64,000 nucleotides of DNA from Allopontixanthobacter sp041741895 (lineage in GTDB: Bacteria > Pseudomonadota > Alphaproteobacteria > Sphingomonadales > Sphingomonadaceae), in contig JBGSJO010000118.1 in assembly GCA_041741895.1 (NCBI GenBank), forward strand, positions 10,935 to 74,934, in the 5' to 3' direction. The translations under genes were made by a program, and so were the position numbers. Under the pieces are notes generated by a model that saw nothing but the letters and a program-made list of their open reading frames with translations, ran no database searches and was not told where the DNA came from. Each line of letters starts with the position of its first letter. The first letter of the stretch is position 1. This document shows positions 33,675 through 42,635 of the stretch, one piece after another.

Positions 33675-34934
33675 TTAGCTGACTTTCTTCATCACCAGGC
33701 TGGCGTTGGTGCCGCCGAAACCGAAGCTGTTGTTCAGCACCGCGTTCACCGTCCGCTTGCGGGGTGTGTGGGGCACCAGGTCAACGCCCTCGGTGCCTTC
33801 GTCGGGATTGTCGAGGTTGAGCGTCGGCGGCACAATCTGGTCGCGGATGGCGAGGATGCAGAAAATCGATTCCACCGCCCCTGCCCCGCCGAGCAGGTGG
33901 CCGATCGCGGATTTGGTGCTCGACATGGATGCGCCGGAAAGGTCGCTGCCGAACACGCGCATCGCGGCGGCCAGTTCGATCGTGTCGGCCATGGTGGATG
34001 TGCCGTGGGCGTTGATGTAATCGATGTCGGAGGGTTCCAGCCCGGCCTTGCGCAGCGCCATGCGCATAGCCAGTTCCGCGCCCTTACCTTCCGGATGGGG
34101 CGCGGTGACATGGTACGCATCGCCCGACAAGCCGTAGCCCACGACTTCGGCATAGATCTTCGCGCCGCGTGCCTTAGCATGGTCGTATTCTTCCAGCACG
34201 ACCACACCGGCGCCTTCGCCCATCACGAACCCGTCACGGTTCTTGTCATAGGGGCGGCTCGCCTGTTCCGGGCGGTCATTATAGGACATGTTGAGCGCGC
34301 GCGCCTGTGCAAACCCGGCCACGCCGAGCGGACAAATAGTCCCTTCTGCGCCTCCAGCCAACATGATATCGGCGTCATCGTCCCGGATCATCCGTGCGGC
34401 ATCGCCAATCGAGTGCGCGCCGGTGGAACAGGCCGTCACAACCGCGTGGTTGGGGCCCATAAGGCCGTATTTGATCGAAACCTGACCGGAAATGAGATTG
34501 ATTAGGCGCCCATGCACGAAATGCGGGCTTACCCGGCCAGGGCCGCGTTCATGCAGGACCAGCGATTCGCTTTCGATTCCCGGAAGACCGCCGATACCCG
34601 AACCGATCGAACAGCCGGTACGCTCCCGCAATTCCTGCGACATGTCCTCCAGCCCGGCATCTTCGAGCGCCTGCCCGGCGGCATCGATCCCGTAAATGAT
34701 GAAGGGATCGACCTGCCGCTGGATCTTGTGATCGACCCGCTTGTCCGGATCGAAACCATATTCGTGATCCGCCGGTTTCACTTCACAGGCAATCCGGCAT
34801 TTCTGGTCTGAAGCATCGAAGCGCGTAATCGGGCCCGCGCCGCTTTTCGACGCAAGGATATTCGCCCAAGTCGTTTCGACATCAGCCCCAAGAGGCGTGA
34901 CGAGACCCAATCCGGTTACCACCACACGGCGCAT
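33675..34934 (-). CDS. fabF: Beta-ketoacyl-ACP synthase II
   Basis: Elongating condensing enzyme of type II fatty-acid synthesis. The 419-residue protein has the Cys-His-His triad: VVTACSTGAHSIG (Cys), INAHGTSTMADTIE (His) and STKSAIGHLLGGAGAVE (His), plus the C-terminal NNSFGFGGTNASL. The start ATG at 34932-34934 follows GGGAGAG. acpP lies immediately upstream on the same strand across a 158-bp gap that holds a terminator-like hairpin, and mltG follows at one base. Confidence 0.96.
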   Translation of the reverse strand: MRRVVVTGLGLVTPLGADVETTWANILASKSGAGPITRFDASDQKCRIACEVKPADHEYGFDPDKRVDHKIQRQVDPFIIYGIDAAGQALEDAGLEDMSQELRERTGCSIGSGIGGLPGIESESLVLHERGPGRVSPHFVHGRLINLISGQVSIKYGLMGPNHAVVTACSTGAHSIGDAARMIRDDDADIMLAGGAEGTICPLGVAGFAQARALNMSYNDRPEQASRPYDKNRDGFVMGEGAGVVVLEEYDHAKARGAKIYAEVVGYGLSGDAYHVTAPHPEGKGAELAMRMALRKAGLEPSDIDYINAHGTSTMADTIELAAAMRVFGSDLSGASMSSTKSAIGHLLGGAGAVESIFCILAIRDQIVPPTLNLDNPDEGTEGVDLVPHTPRKRTVNAVLNNSFGFGGTNASLVMKKVS

Positions 34935-34943
34935 GCAACTCTC

Positions 34944-34984
34944 CCAAAAAATCTGGACCAAAAATCTGGTTCAAAAAAACCTGG
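34944..34984. repeat. Three short direct repeats in the fabF leader
   Basis: Three near-copies of CAAAAA..CTGG (for example CCAAAAAATCTGG, CCAAAAATCTGG and TCAAAAAAACCTGG) at 13-14 base spacing lie between the acpP terminator-like hairpin and the fabF ribosome-binding site. On the transcribed strand they give several U-tracts. Confidence 0.6.
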
Positions 34985-34990
34985 CGGTCC

Positions 34991-35034
34991 AAAAATACGA
35001 CAGGCCCGGCCCCTGAATGAGGGTCGAGCCTGTC
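34991..35034 (-). terminator. Intrinsic terminator or attenuator after acpP
   Basis: On the minus strand GACAGGC (35028-35034) pairs with GCCTGTC (34999-35005); the stem continues inward with small mismatches over a loop near CATTC, and TTTTT follows at 34991-34995 after GTA. It sits between acpP and fabF, so it may end the abundant acpP mRNA while letting part read into fabF. Confidence 0.7.
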
Positions 35035-35092
35035 AGTTCCCCGCCGACCGCCCAATAGACTGGCCGTCGGACGAGTACGGCGGGATGGGCGA

Positions 35093-35329
35093 TCAGCCCT
35101 TATGCTCTTCGATGTACTTCGTGGCATCACCAACAGTGGTGATCTTTTCAGCAGCATCGTCAGGAATTTCGACACCGAATTCTTCTTCAAATGCCATGAC
35201 CAATTCAACGATATCGAGGCTGTCAGCGCCCAGATCATCGATGAAACTGGCTTCCTGGGTGACCTTGTCAGCTTCTACACCGAGGTGTTCGACAACAATC
35301 TTGGAAACGCGATCAGCAGTATCGGACAT
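35093..35329 (-). CDS. acpP: Acyl carrier protein
   Basis: 78-residue acidic carrier of growing acyl chains. The phosphopantetheine attachment Ser lies in DDLGADSLDIVELVMAFEEE at the usual place (about residue 37). A GAGAGGGAAA site precedes the ATG. Upstream of fabF as in most bacteria; separate termination by the hairpin at 34991 fits its normally much higher expression. Confidence 0.97.
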   Translation of the reverse strand: MSDTADRVSKIVVEHLGVEADKVTQEASFIDDLGADSLDIVELVMAFEEEFGVEIPDDAAEKITTVGDATKYIEEHKG

Positions 35330-35431
35330 ATTTTCCCTCTCGAATTGGGGTTTGAAACTTTCCTAAGGCCCTAATGAAGCTGGCGCGGGCTGGCAAGGGC
35401 AAGCGTAAAACTAGTGACAGGATCGGGCCGC

Positions 35432-37240
35432 TTATTCTCCGCTTTTTGCGGGCGTTGCGGCAGTGGCTTTCGCTGGTTCAACCACGCGGATCGCCAGTTC
35501 CTTCAGCTGGGCAGCCGAAACCGTGCTGGGGGCGCCCATCATCAGATCTTCGCCCTTCTGGTTCAGCGGGAATGCGATCACTTCGCGGATATTTGGTTCG
35601 TCCGCCAGCAGCATCACGATCCGGTCGATGCCAGGCGCAGACCCGCCATGCGGCGGCGCGCCATATTTGAACGCATTGATCATGCCGGAGAAATTCGCGT
35701 CCACATCGGCCTGCGAATATCCTGCGATTTCGAATGCCTTGTACATGATGTCGGGCCGGTGGTTCCGGATCGCGCCGGAAGAGAGCTCGTAACCATTGCA
35801 GACGATATCATACTGCCAGGCCAGGATATCCAGCGGGTCCTGCGTTTCCAGCGCCACCATCTCGCCCTGCGGCATGGAGAACGGGTTGTGGCTGAAATCG
35901 ACCTTTTTGGCCTCTTCATCATATTCGAACATCGGGAAATCGACGATCCAGCAGAATTTGAAGCAGCCCTGTTCGATCAGGCCAAGTTCCTCGCCCACGC
36001 GGGTGCGGGCGGCACCGGCCAGCTTGACCGCGTCCTTTTCCTTGCCCGCAGCGAAGAACAATCCGTCATTTTCGCCCAGACCCAGTTCGTCATACAGCTG
36101 CGCCATCAATTCCGGGCCGTGGTTCTTGGCGATCGGACCGCCAAATTCGCCGCCCCTGCGGGTGACATAGCCCAGGCCGGCAAAGCCTTCACCGCGGGCA
36201 CAATTGTTCATGTCGTCGAAGAACTTGCGGCTTCTTTCATGGGTGTTCGGCGCGGGGATCACGCGGACGATGCCGCCGCTGCCAACAATTGTCTCGAACA
36301 GGCTGAAGCCGGATTTCTCGAAATGGGCCGACACGTCGGTGATTACCAGCGGGTTGCGCAGATCGGGCTTGTCGGTGCCGTATTTGAGCATGGATTCCCG
36401 GTAAGGGATGCGCGGGAAACTGCCTGACTGGGTCACGGTCTTGCTATCCGCAAATTCCTCGAACACGCCGCCCAGCACCGGTTCCAGCGCCGCAAAGACA
36501 TCGTCCTGCGTGACGAAACTCATTTCCAGGTCGAGCTGGTAGAATTCCAGGCTGCGGTCGGCGCGCAGATCCTCGTCCCGGAAACACGGGGCAATCTGGA
36601 AATAGCGGTCGAAACCGCTGACCATCAGCAGCTGCTTGAACATCTGCGGCGCCTGCGGCAGCGCGTAGAATTTGCCATTATGCATCCGGCTAGGCACGAG
36701 GAAATCGCGCGCGCCCTCCGGGCTGGAGGCGGAAAGAATCGGGGTCTGGATTTCGGTAAAGCCCTGGTCCACCATCCGGCGGCGCAAAGAAGCGATCACG
36801 TTGCTGCGCAGCATGATGTTGGCGTGCACGCTGTCCCGGCGCAGGTCGAGGAAGCGGTTCTTTAGCCGGATTTCTTCCGGATATTCCTGCTCCCCCGCAA
36901 CCGGCATCGGCAATTCGTCGGCGCGGCTCTGGATGGTGACGGAGCCGGCATAGACTTCGATCCCGCCGGTCGGCAGGTTCGCGTTTACGGTCCCTTCGCT
37001 GCGCGCCTTTACCTCACCGTCAATGGTGACGACACTTTCCACCCGCAGCCCGTCAAGCACCGCCAGAGCGGGCGAATCTTCGTCCACGACAATCTGTGTC
37101 AGGCCGTAATGATCGCGCAAATCGACGAATAAAACGCCGCCGTGATCGCGCTTACGGTGGATCCAGCCGGACAGGCGGACAGTTTCACCAACATTTTCTG
37201 TGCGTAAAGCAGCGCAATTGTGGGTACGATAGGCGTGCAT
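35432..37240 (-). CDS. aspS: Aspartate-tRNA ligase
   Basis: Class II aminoacyl-tRNA synthetase. The 602-residue protein has an N-terminal OB-fold anticodon-binding domain (VRLSGWIHRKRDHGGVLFVD), class II motif 2 (FRDEDLRADRSLEF), the bacterial GAD-type insertion in the middle, and motif 3 (GGSAPGIDRIVMLL). Length is typical of bacterial AspRS. In many alphaproteobacteria AspRS is non-discriminating and also charges tRNA-Asn; that cannot be read here. Divergent from rnd. Confidence 0.97.
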   Translation of the reverse strand: MHAYRTHNCAALRTENVGETVRLSGWIHRKRDHGGVLFVDLRDHYGLTQIVVDEDSPALAVLDGLRVESVVTIDGEVKARSEGTVNANLPTGGIEVYAGSVTIQSRADELPMPVAGEQEYPEEIRLKNRFLDLRRDSVHANIMLRSNVIASLRRRMVDQGFTEIQTPILSASSPEGARDFLVPSRMHNGKFYALPQAPQMFKQLLMVSGFDRYFQIAPCFRDEDLRADRSLEFYQLDLEMSFVTQDDVFAALEPVLGGVFEEFADSKTVTQSGSFPRIPYRESMLKYGTDKPDLRNPLVITDVSAHFEKSGFSLFETIVGSGGIVRVIPAPNTHERSRKFFDDMNNCARGEGFAGLGYVTRRGGEFGGPIAKNHGPELMAQLYDELGLGENDGLFFAAGKEKDAVKLAGAARTRVGEELGLIEQGCFKFCWIVDFPMFEYDEEAKKVDFSHNPFSMPQGEMVALETQDPLDILAWQYDIVCNGYELSSGAIRNHRPDIMYKAFEIAGYSQADVDANFSGMINAFKYGAPPHGGSAPGIDRIVMLLADEPNIREVIAFPLNQKGEDLMMGAPSTVSAAQLKELAIRVVEPAKATAATPAKSGE

Positions 37241-37454
37241 CTAATATCTTTCCAAAATTCCGGCTATAGCGCTACTGGCGCCCAGAGAACCGGCAGGCAA
37301 TGACCCGACAGGCAATCGAGGCGCTGCGCACCCCAAGTGGATGCGCGGGCTAACAGGGGAACCGCATGGCTTTGTCAAGCTATGCGGGACTGCATCTTGC
37401 AACTGGGTTATCATGCCCGAGTGGCGGTACTCCACCCGCTTAAAGAAAAACGCT

Positions 37455-38711
37455 ATGAAAATACATGATCTGATTACGACCACAGAAGCCCTCCAAGAAC
37501 TGTGCGCTCGCCTCGCGAAATCCGAATTCGTTACCGTCGACACAGAATTCATGCGGGAAAACACCTTTTGGCCGGAACTCTGCCTGGTGCAGATCGCCAA
37601 TGAACATGAAGCCGCGGCGATCGATCCGATGGCCGACGGGATCGATCTGACCGCCCTGCTCGACCTGATGTGCGATAATGAAGATGTACTCAAAGTCTTC
37701 CACGCCGGCGGCCAGGATGTGGAAATCATCTACAATCTGACCGGGAAGACACCGCATCCTATCTTCGACACCCAGATCGCGATGATGGCGATCAGCCAGT
37801 CCGAACAGATCGGCTATGCGAATATGGTCGAAAGCTGGCTGGGCATCACCGTGGACAAGGGGGCGCGCTTCACCGATTGGGGCCGACGCCCGCTGACCGA
37901 CCGGCAGATTGTATATGCCATTGGCGATGTGACTTATTTATCGGACATCTTCCCGAAAATGCTCAGGAAATTGATCAAGACCGGGCGAGGCGCCTGGCTT
38001 AATGCCGAAATGGAAAAGCTCGCAGATCCGGCCAATTACGCCAATGATGGAGACAAGGCCTGGATGCGTATCCGGCAGGCCGGGCGCAATCCGCAAGTGC
38101 TGGGGCGGCTGAAAGCGATCGCTGCATGGCGCGAGAGTGAAGCCAAGCACAAGAATATCCCGCGCGGCAGGATAATGCGCGATGAAACACTTGCCGATGT
38201 GGCGGGCCACCCGCCCAAGAAACAGGCCGATCTGGCCAAGGTGCGCGGCTTGTCGAATTCCTGGAAGGACAACGACATTGGCAAGCGGCTGATGAATGTA
38301 CTGGAAAACGCCGGGCCGCTACCCAAGGATGAAATGCCGGAAAAATCCAGCCGCAACGGCGCGCCCCTGGGCAAGGAAGGCGCATTGGTCGCCGACCTGC
38401 TCAAATTGCTGCTGAAAATTCGCTGCCGGGAAATTGACGTTGCTTCGCGCCTGCTGACCAAGTCCGACGAATTGGAGGCACTGGCGGCGGGCGTCCGCAA
38501 TCTGCCAATCCTTGAAGGATGGCGCTACGAAGTTTTCGGCAAGGAAGCGCTGGAACTGGTAGAAGGCCGGATGGCCTTTACCGTGAAGGACGGCAAGATG
38601 GTCATGACCCATCTCGGCGATGTGACAGGGGGCGATGCGTTGGACGATCCTGGCGGCGAACCGCAAGCCGGTGATGACGAACCGGCCGCTACCCAAACCG
38701 CCGCAGAATGA
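37455..38711 (+). CDS. rnd: Ribonuclease D
   Basis: 3'-5' exoribonuclease of the DEDD family involved in tRNA and small stable RNA 3' trimming. The 418-residue protein has Exo I VTVDTEFMRE (with the D-E pair), Exo II VFHAGGQDVEIIY, and Exo III YAIGDVTYL. An HRDC-like helical domain follows (about residues 210-290). The start is ATG 37455 although upstream signal is weak; ATG 37413 is in frame too. Its stop overlaps the oxyR start as ATGA. The C-terminal tail is acidic. Confidence 0.93.
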   Translation: MKIHDLITTTEALQELCARLAKSEFVTVDTEFMRENTFWPELCLVQIANEHEAAAIDPMADGIDLTALLDLMCDNEDVLKVFHAGGQDVEIIYNLTGKTPHPIFDTQIAMMAISQSEQIGYANMVESWLGITVDKGARFTDWGRRPLTDRQIVYAIGDVTYLSDIFPKMLRKLIKTGRGAWLNAEMEKLADPANYANDGDKAWMRIRQAGRNPQVLGRLKAIAAWRESEAKHKNIPRGRIMRDETLADVAGHPPKKQADLAKVRGLSNSWKDNDIGKRLMNVLENAGPLPKDEMPEKSSRNGAPLGKEGALVADLLKLLLKIRCREIDVASRLLTKSDELEALAAGVRNLPILEGWRYEVFGKEALELVEGRMAFTVKDGKMVMTHLGDVTGGDALDDPGGEPQAGDDEPAATQTAAE

Positions 38712-39604
38712 GCACTTACCTGCCTACCATCAAGCAGCTGCAATATCTGGTTTCCCTGCACGAACATGGCCATTTCGGCCGGGCAGCAGAGGCAAGCTTC
38801 GTTTCGCAGTCCACCTTGTCCGCCGGTATCCGCGAGCTGGAATCGCTGCTCGGCGTGACCCTGGTGGAACGCAGCCGGCGCGTGGTGCGGTTCACTCCGC
38901 TGGGCGAAACGGTGGTGGCGAAGGCGCACCGTCTGCTGCGGGAGGCAGAGGAACTGTCCGACCTGGTTCAGGCATCGGGCAAGCCGCTATCGGGCGAATT
39001 GCGCATGAGCGTGATCCCCACCATCGCCCCGTTCCTGCTGCCAAAGATGCTGCCGCGCCTGCGCCGGGAACGGCCCCAGCTGAAGCTGTTCCTGCGCGAA
39101 GAAACCAGCGATGCCGCGGTCGAATCCCTCAATCACGGCCGGGTCGATTGCGTGCTGCTCGCCCTGCCCTTTGCCACTGGCGAGGTTGATTACGAGCATA
39201 TCGCCGATGATCGGCTGTTTGTTGCTTTTCCCAAGAATGACCCGCGCGATCCGCCCGATGTAGTCCCGCCGGAAATGATCGACGAAGGCCGCCTGCTGCT
39301 GCTCGAAGACGGGCATTGCCTGAAAGCGCATACGCTGGCGGCCTGCAACCGGCCTGAATTGCGATCGAGCGCGACGATGATCGGCACCAGCCTGCATACT
39401 CTGGTCCAGATGGTCGATAACGGGCTCGGCCTGACCATGCTGCCGCAAATGGCGCTGGATGCGGGAATCTTGAACAATACCGATGTTGTCGCACGGCCGC
39501 TCAGCGCCAAAAACGCCAGCCGTGAAATCGCACTGATCTGGCGCAAGAACTCTCCGCGCGCGGAAGAATTCAAACTGCTGGCGAAGGAATTACGCGCTGG
39601 GTAA
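38708..39604 (+). CDS. oxyR: LysR-type peroxide regulator OxyR
   Basis: 298-residue LysR regulator with an N-terminal winged HTH (KQLQYLVSLHEHGHFGRAAE; VSQSTLSAGIRELESLLG). The effector domain has two Cys at about 204 and 213 in LEDGHCLKAHTLAAC. Their spacing matches the peroxide-sensing C199-C208 pair of E. coli OxyR, so a disulfide switch is likely. Translation starts at an ATGA overlap with rnd. No catalase or peroxiredoxin gene is adjacent in this window. Confidence 0.93.
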   Translation: MSTYLPTIKQLQYLVSLHEHGHFGRAAEASFVSQSTLSAGIRELESLLGVTLVERSRRVVRFTPLGETVVAKAHRLLREAEELSDLVQASGKPLSGELRMSVIPTIAPFLLPKMLPRLRRERPQLKLFLREETSDAAVESLNHGRVDCVLLALPFATGEVDYEHIADDRLFVAFPKNDPRDPPDVVPPEMIDEGRLLLLEDGHCLKAHTLAACNRPELRSSATMIGTSLHTLVQMVDNGLGLTMLPQMALDAGILNNTDVVARPLSAKNASREIALIWRKNSPRAEEFKLLAKELRAG

Positions 39605-39618
39605 CCGGGGCGACCGGT

Positions 39619-40227
39619 TCAATCCATATGTTTGATGCCGACCCGTAGGTAATCCCAGCCAGTAATCAGTGTCAATATTGCGGCCGCCCACAGCGCCCCC
39701 AGGCTGACCAGATGTATCCAGTTTTCAGACGGTGTGGGGCAGACATCTGTGATCGACACGCATGGCTGTCCATGAACCGCGCCGCCCAGGATCAGACCGC
39801 CAAACGCCACCAATTGCAGTGTCGTCTTCCATTTCGCCAATTTGCTGACAGGCACGGAAACCTGCAGGCTGCCGAGGAATTCGCGCAAGCCCGAAACTGC
39901 GATTTCCCGCATCAGGATGATTAGCCCGGCAATCACATGCATATCCCCCACATAAGGGCCGCGCAGATATCCCTGGGCAGTCAGGACCAGAATGACTGCG
40001 GCGATCATCAATTTGTCGGCAATTGGATCGAGGAACTGGCCCAGTTTCGACACCGTCCCGCTCGACCGAGCGAGATATCCATCGAAATAATCGGTAATGC
40101 CCATCAGGCAATAAAGCCCAAATGCCAACGCATACCCCAATCGCCAATCCGGCCACCACAGCAGGAATGCCAGCAGCGGTATTGTCACGATCCGCGACAG
40201 GGTGAGTATGTTCGGCAGCCTCATCAT
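39619..40227 (-). CDS. pgsA: CDP-diacylglycerol-glycerol-3-phosphate 3-phosphatidyltransferase
   Basis: Inner-membrane enzyme of phosphatidylglycerol synthesis. The 202-residue protein has the CDP-alcohol phosphotransferase signature split as DYFDGYLAR then GQFLDPIADKL (D-x2-DG-x2-AR ... G-x3-D-x3-D) and several TM helices. Start at the ATG ATG pair at 40227. Convergent with oxyR (14 bp between stops) and divergent from the LplT-like gene. Confidence 0.94.
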   Translation of the reverse strand: MMRLPNILTLSRIVTIPLLAFLLWWPDWRLGYALAFGLYCLMGITDYFDGYLARSSGTVSKLGQFLDPIADKLMIAAVILVLTAQGYLRGPYVGDMHVIAGLIILMREIAVSGLREFLGSLQVSVPVSKLAKWKTTLQLVAFGGLILGGAVHGQPCVSITDVCPTPSENWIHLVSLGALWAAAILTLITGWDYLRVGIKHMD

Positions 40228-40361
40228 CTCTGCCCCCCTCTAGCGCGCAAACCAGCGCTGGCAAAGCTCTGCTTGGGAAATGCCTTTGCACTTGTTCGTA
40301 TGGTCCATTGCTATAGAGCGTGAGCATCCAGGGATTGGCGGGGGCTTGGCGACAGATACAT

Positions 40362-41672
40362 ATGACCACAACAACCCATTTGTTGCGCAGCAGGCGTTTC
40401 CTGCCGCTTTTCGTCACTCAGCTTCTCGGCGCGTTTAACGACAATCTGTACAAAAATGCGATGGTGTTGTTTGTCGTTTACAGCATCTACAATTCCCAGG
40501 AAGCAGAAGCGCAGTTCAGCGCGATTGCTTCGGGCCTGTTCATCCTGCCGTTTTTTCTACTGTCCGCCCTGGCCGGACAATTGGCGGATATGCGCGACAA
40601 GGCCGCGATCATCCGAATCGTCAAATTCTGCGAAATCCTGATCATGCTCGTCGGCGGCTCCGGCCTGCTTCTGGCATGGCAGGGCGGCGCATTGGCGGCA
40701 TTTGCCATCCCGCTGATGCTGGCCGCATTATTTGCTATGGGCGTACATTCCACATTCTTCGGCCCGATCAAATATGCAATCCTGCCCCAGCACCTGCACA
40801 AGGATGAAGTACTGGCGGGAACCGGGTTGGTAGAGGCCGGAACCTATATCGCGATCCTGTTCGGGACCATTCTGGCAGGCTGGATAGACGTGGAATGGGC
40901 CGCGCTGGGCGTGGTGGTGACGGCAATTGTGGGCTATTTTTCGGGACGGCAAGTGCCCGCTGCGCCGCCCACAATCGATGCCGAACCGCTGGACTGGAAT
41001 CTGTGGCGGTCATCACTGCAATTGATTGGCAATACCATGCATGACCGGCGGGTGTTCCTGGCGATCATGGCGATCAGTTTTTTCTGGACCATCGGTGCAG
41101 TGCTGTTCATCCAGTTCCCCCCACTGGCCAAGAATGTCCTTACCGCCAGCAAGGAAGTGGCCAGCCTTTTCCTGGTGATATTTTCCGTCGGGGTGGCGAT
41201 TGGTTCGATATCGATCAATGCACTGCTGAAAGGCACCGTGTCCGCACGCTATTCGCCGGCATCGGTAATCGGCATGGGGCTGTTCGTGGTCGCGTTTTAT
41301 TTCGTGTGCCGCAGTTGGGATACCCATCCAGAGAACGGACTGATGAACGTTGCCACCTTTGTGGTCCAGCCGCTGGCGATACCGTTACTTCTCAGCCTGC
41401 TTGGCATTGCCGTTGCCGGGGGCATGTTTGTGGTCCCACTCTACGCGTTCCTGACCACATTCGTGGACAAATCACAGACCGCACGAACGATTGCAGCCAA
41501 TAACATCGTGAACTCAGGTTCGATGGTGATGGGTTCGCTGCTCGCAATCGGGCTCAGCATGGGCGGCGTGGCGGTGACCGATCAATTGCTGCTGAGTGCG
41601 GCGATGTGCCTGTTTTCGGCATGGCTCGGACGAATGCTGTTCAAGGCAGAACAGGCTGCCTTGCCTGCATGA
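40362..41672 (+). CDS. MFS transporter, lysophospholipid transporter LplT-like
   Basis: 436-residue 12-TM major facilitator protein. The start region PLFVTQLLGAFNDNLYKNA and the GVHSTFFGPIKYAILPQHL block are typical of LplT or the transporter half of LplT-Aas fusions, which flip lysophospholipids across the inner membrane for re-acylation. No acyltransferase domain or aas gene is attached, so the fate of the transported lipid is unclear. ATG 40362 is chosen; a GTG at 40320 is also in frame. The neighbouring pgsA fits a phospholipid theme. Confidence 0.87.
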   Translation: MTTTTHLLRSRRFLPLFVTQLLGAFNDNLYKNAMVLFVVYSIYNSQEAEAQFSAIASGLFILPFFLLSALAGQLADMRDKAAIIRIVKFCEILIMLVGGSGLLLAWQGGALAAFAIPLMLAALFAMGVHSTFFGPIKYAILPQHLHKDEVLAGTGLVEAGTYIAILFGTILAGWIDVEWAALGVVVTAIVGYFSGRQVPAAPPTIDAEPLDWNLWRSSLQLIGNTMHDRRVFLAIMAISFFWTIGAVLFIQFPPLAKNVLTASKEVASLFLVIFSVGVAIGSISINALLKGTVSARYSPASVIGMGLFVVAFYFVCRSWDTHPENGLMNVATFVVQPLAIPLLLSLLGIAVAGGMFVVPLYAFLTTFVDKSQTARTIAANNIVNSGSMVMGSLLAIGLSMGGVAVTDQLLLSAAMCLFSAWLGRMLFKAEQAALPA

Positions 41673-41690
41673 CCGCTATCGAACAACCGA

Positions 41691-41882
41691 TCAGGCAATG
41701 AAAATCAGCACTGCCAGCAGGCAGGCGATATACGCTCCGAAAAACCCACGCAGGTTCTCCTGCGTAATGGCCCTGCCCGGCCGCACTGGTGCTGGATGGA
41801 TCCCCATACGGACATGCGGCGGCAAATTGGCCAGAAACGGGTGGCGGGCGGATTCATCGGTTAGAACAAGGGCTCTTCTCAT
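41691..41882 (-). CDS. Small single-pass membrane protein, hypothetical
   Basis: 63 codons. The product has a Pro/Arg-containing soluble part (PPHVRMGIHPAPVRPGRAIT) followed by one hydrophobic segment (about residues 46-62: FFGAYIACLLAVLIFIA). No family is recognised. The ribosome-binding site is weak. It fills most of the gap between the LplT-like gene and the next minus-strand gene and has protein-like composition, so it is probably real. Confidence 0.5.
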   Translation of the reverse strand: MRRALVLTDESARHPFLANLPPHVRMGIHPAPVRPGRAITQENLRGFFGAYIACLLAVLIFIA

Positions 41883-42000
41883 TCATCGGTGTTAACCCGT
41901 AAGTAACCACAATGCGCGCCCGATTCTGCGGCTGTAACAGGACGGGACATTAACTCTGTCCGTTCATCAAGCTGCCCCGCGGGGACGTGTTGAAGATCGG

Positions 42001-42411
42001 CTAAAGTCCCGCCATGGACAGGATTATCGACCATTCTTCGGGCCGGACTTCGCTCACCGATAGCCGCATCAATTTGACCAGCTCCATTTCGGCGAGCTGT
42101 GGTTCAGCCTTTACCTGTTTCAAGGTAACCGGATGGGGAAGCCTGGCTTTGGGGATAATCTTCACCGCCGGCCATTTGCCTTCCGGATCGGTCGGGTCAG
42201 TAATGCCGGCAACGATTACTTCCGCGATCCCGACAATCTCCAGCCCGATATTGGAATGGTAGAAGAAAACTTTATCGCCGACTTCCATCGCGGCGAGATT
42301 ATTTTTCGCGCGGTGGTTGCGGACACCGTCCCACGTTCCCTCCTGTTCCTTTACCAGATCGTCCCAGCCATAGACATTGGGTTCTGATTTCATCAGCCAG
42401 TAACGCGGCAT
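42001..42411 (-). CDS. EVE domain-containing protein
   Basis: 136-residue protein of the EVE (PUA-like) family. The N-terminal MPRYWLMKSEPNVYGWDDL and GVRNHRAKNNLAAMEVGDKV with FFYHSN are characteristic. EVE proteins bind modified bases in DNA or RNA by base flipping; the closest bacterial homologues are YTH/thymocyte-nuclear-protein-1-like. The start is ATG 42409-42411. No restriction enzyme adjoins it. Confidence 0.9.
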   Translation of the reverse strand: MPRYWLMKSEPNVYGWDDLVKEQEGTWDGVRNHRAKNNLAAMEVGDKVFFYHSNIGLEIVGIAEVIVAGITDPTDPEGKWPAVKIIPKARLPHPVTLKQVKAEPQLAEMELVKLMRLSVSEVRPEEWSIILSMAGL

Positions 42412-42635
42412 CGCAGCTCTCCATTCAGGGATTCGGTCAGGAGAGCGATAGCGCGGCAAAGCGGGCCCGGCTACGCATCAGGCGAGGTAATTCCCGCAAA
42501 GCAGGAAAATGCGAAAAATACCCTATTTTAGCAATAGATTAACCGGTTCTCTCGTACCAAAGTCTACCATCCGCACTGTCAAGGACCAAAACGCAAGTTC
42601 TTTGTGCCTCAGATATCTCAAAATTAGTGGAAACA

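Noticed and set aside
37241..37729. 162-codon minus-strand frame next to aspS
   Set aside because: It lies mostly antisense to the start of rnd and has no protein-like motif or neighbours that need it.
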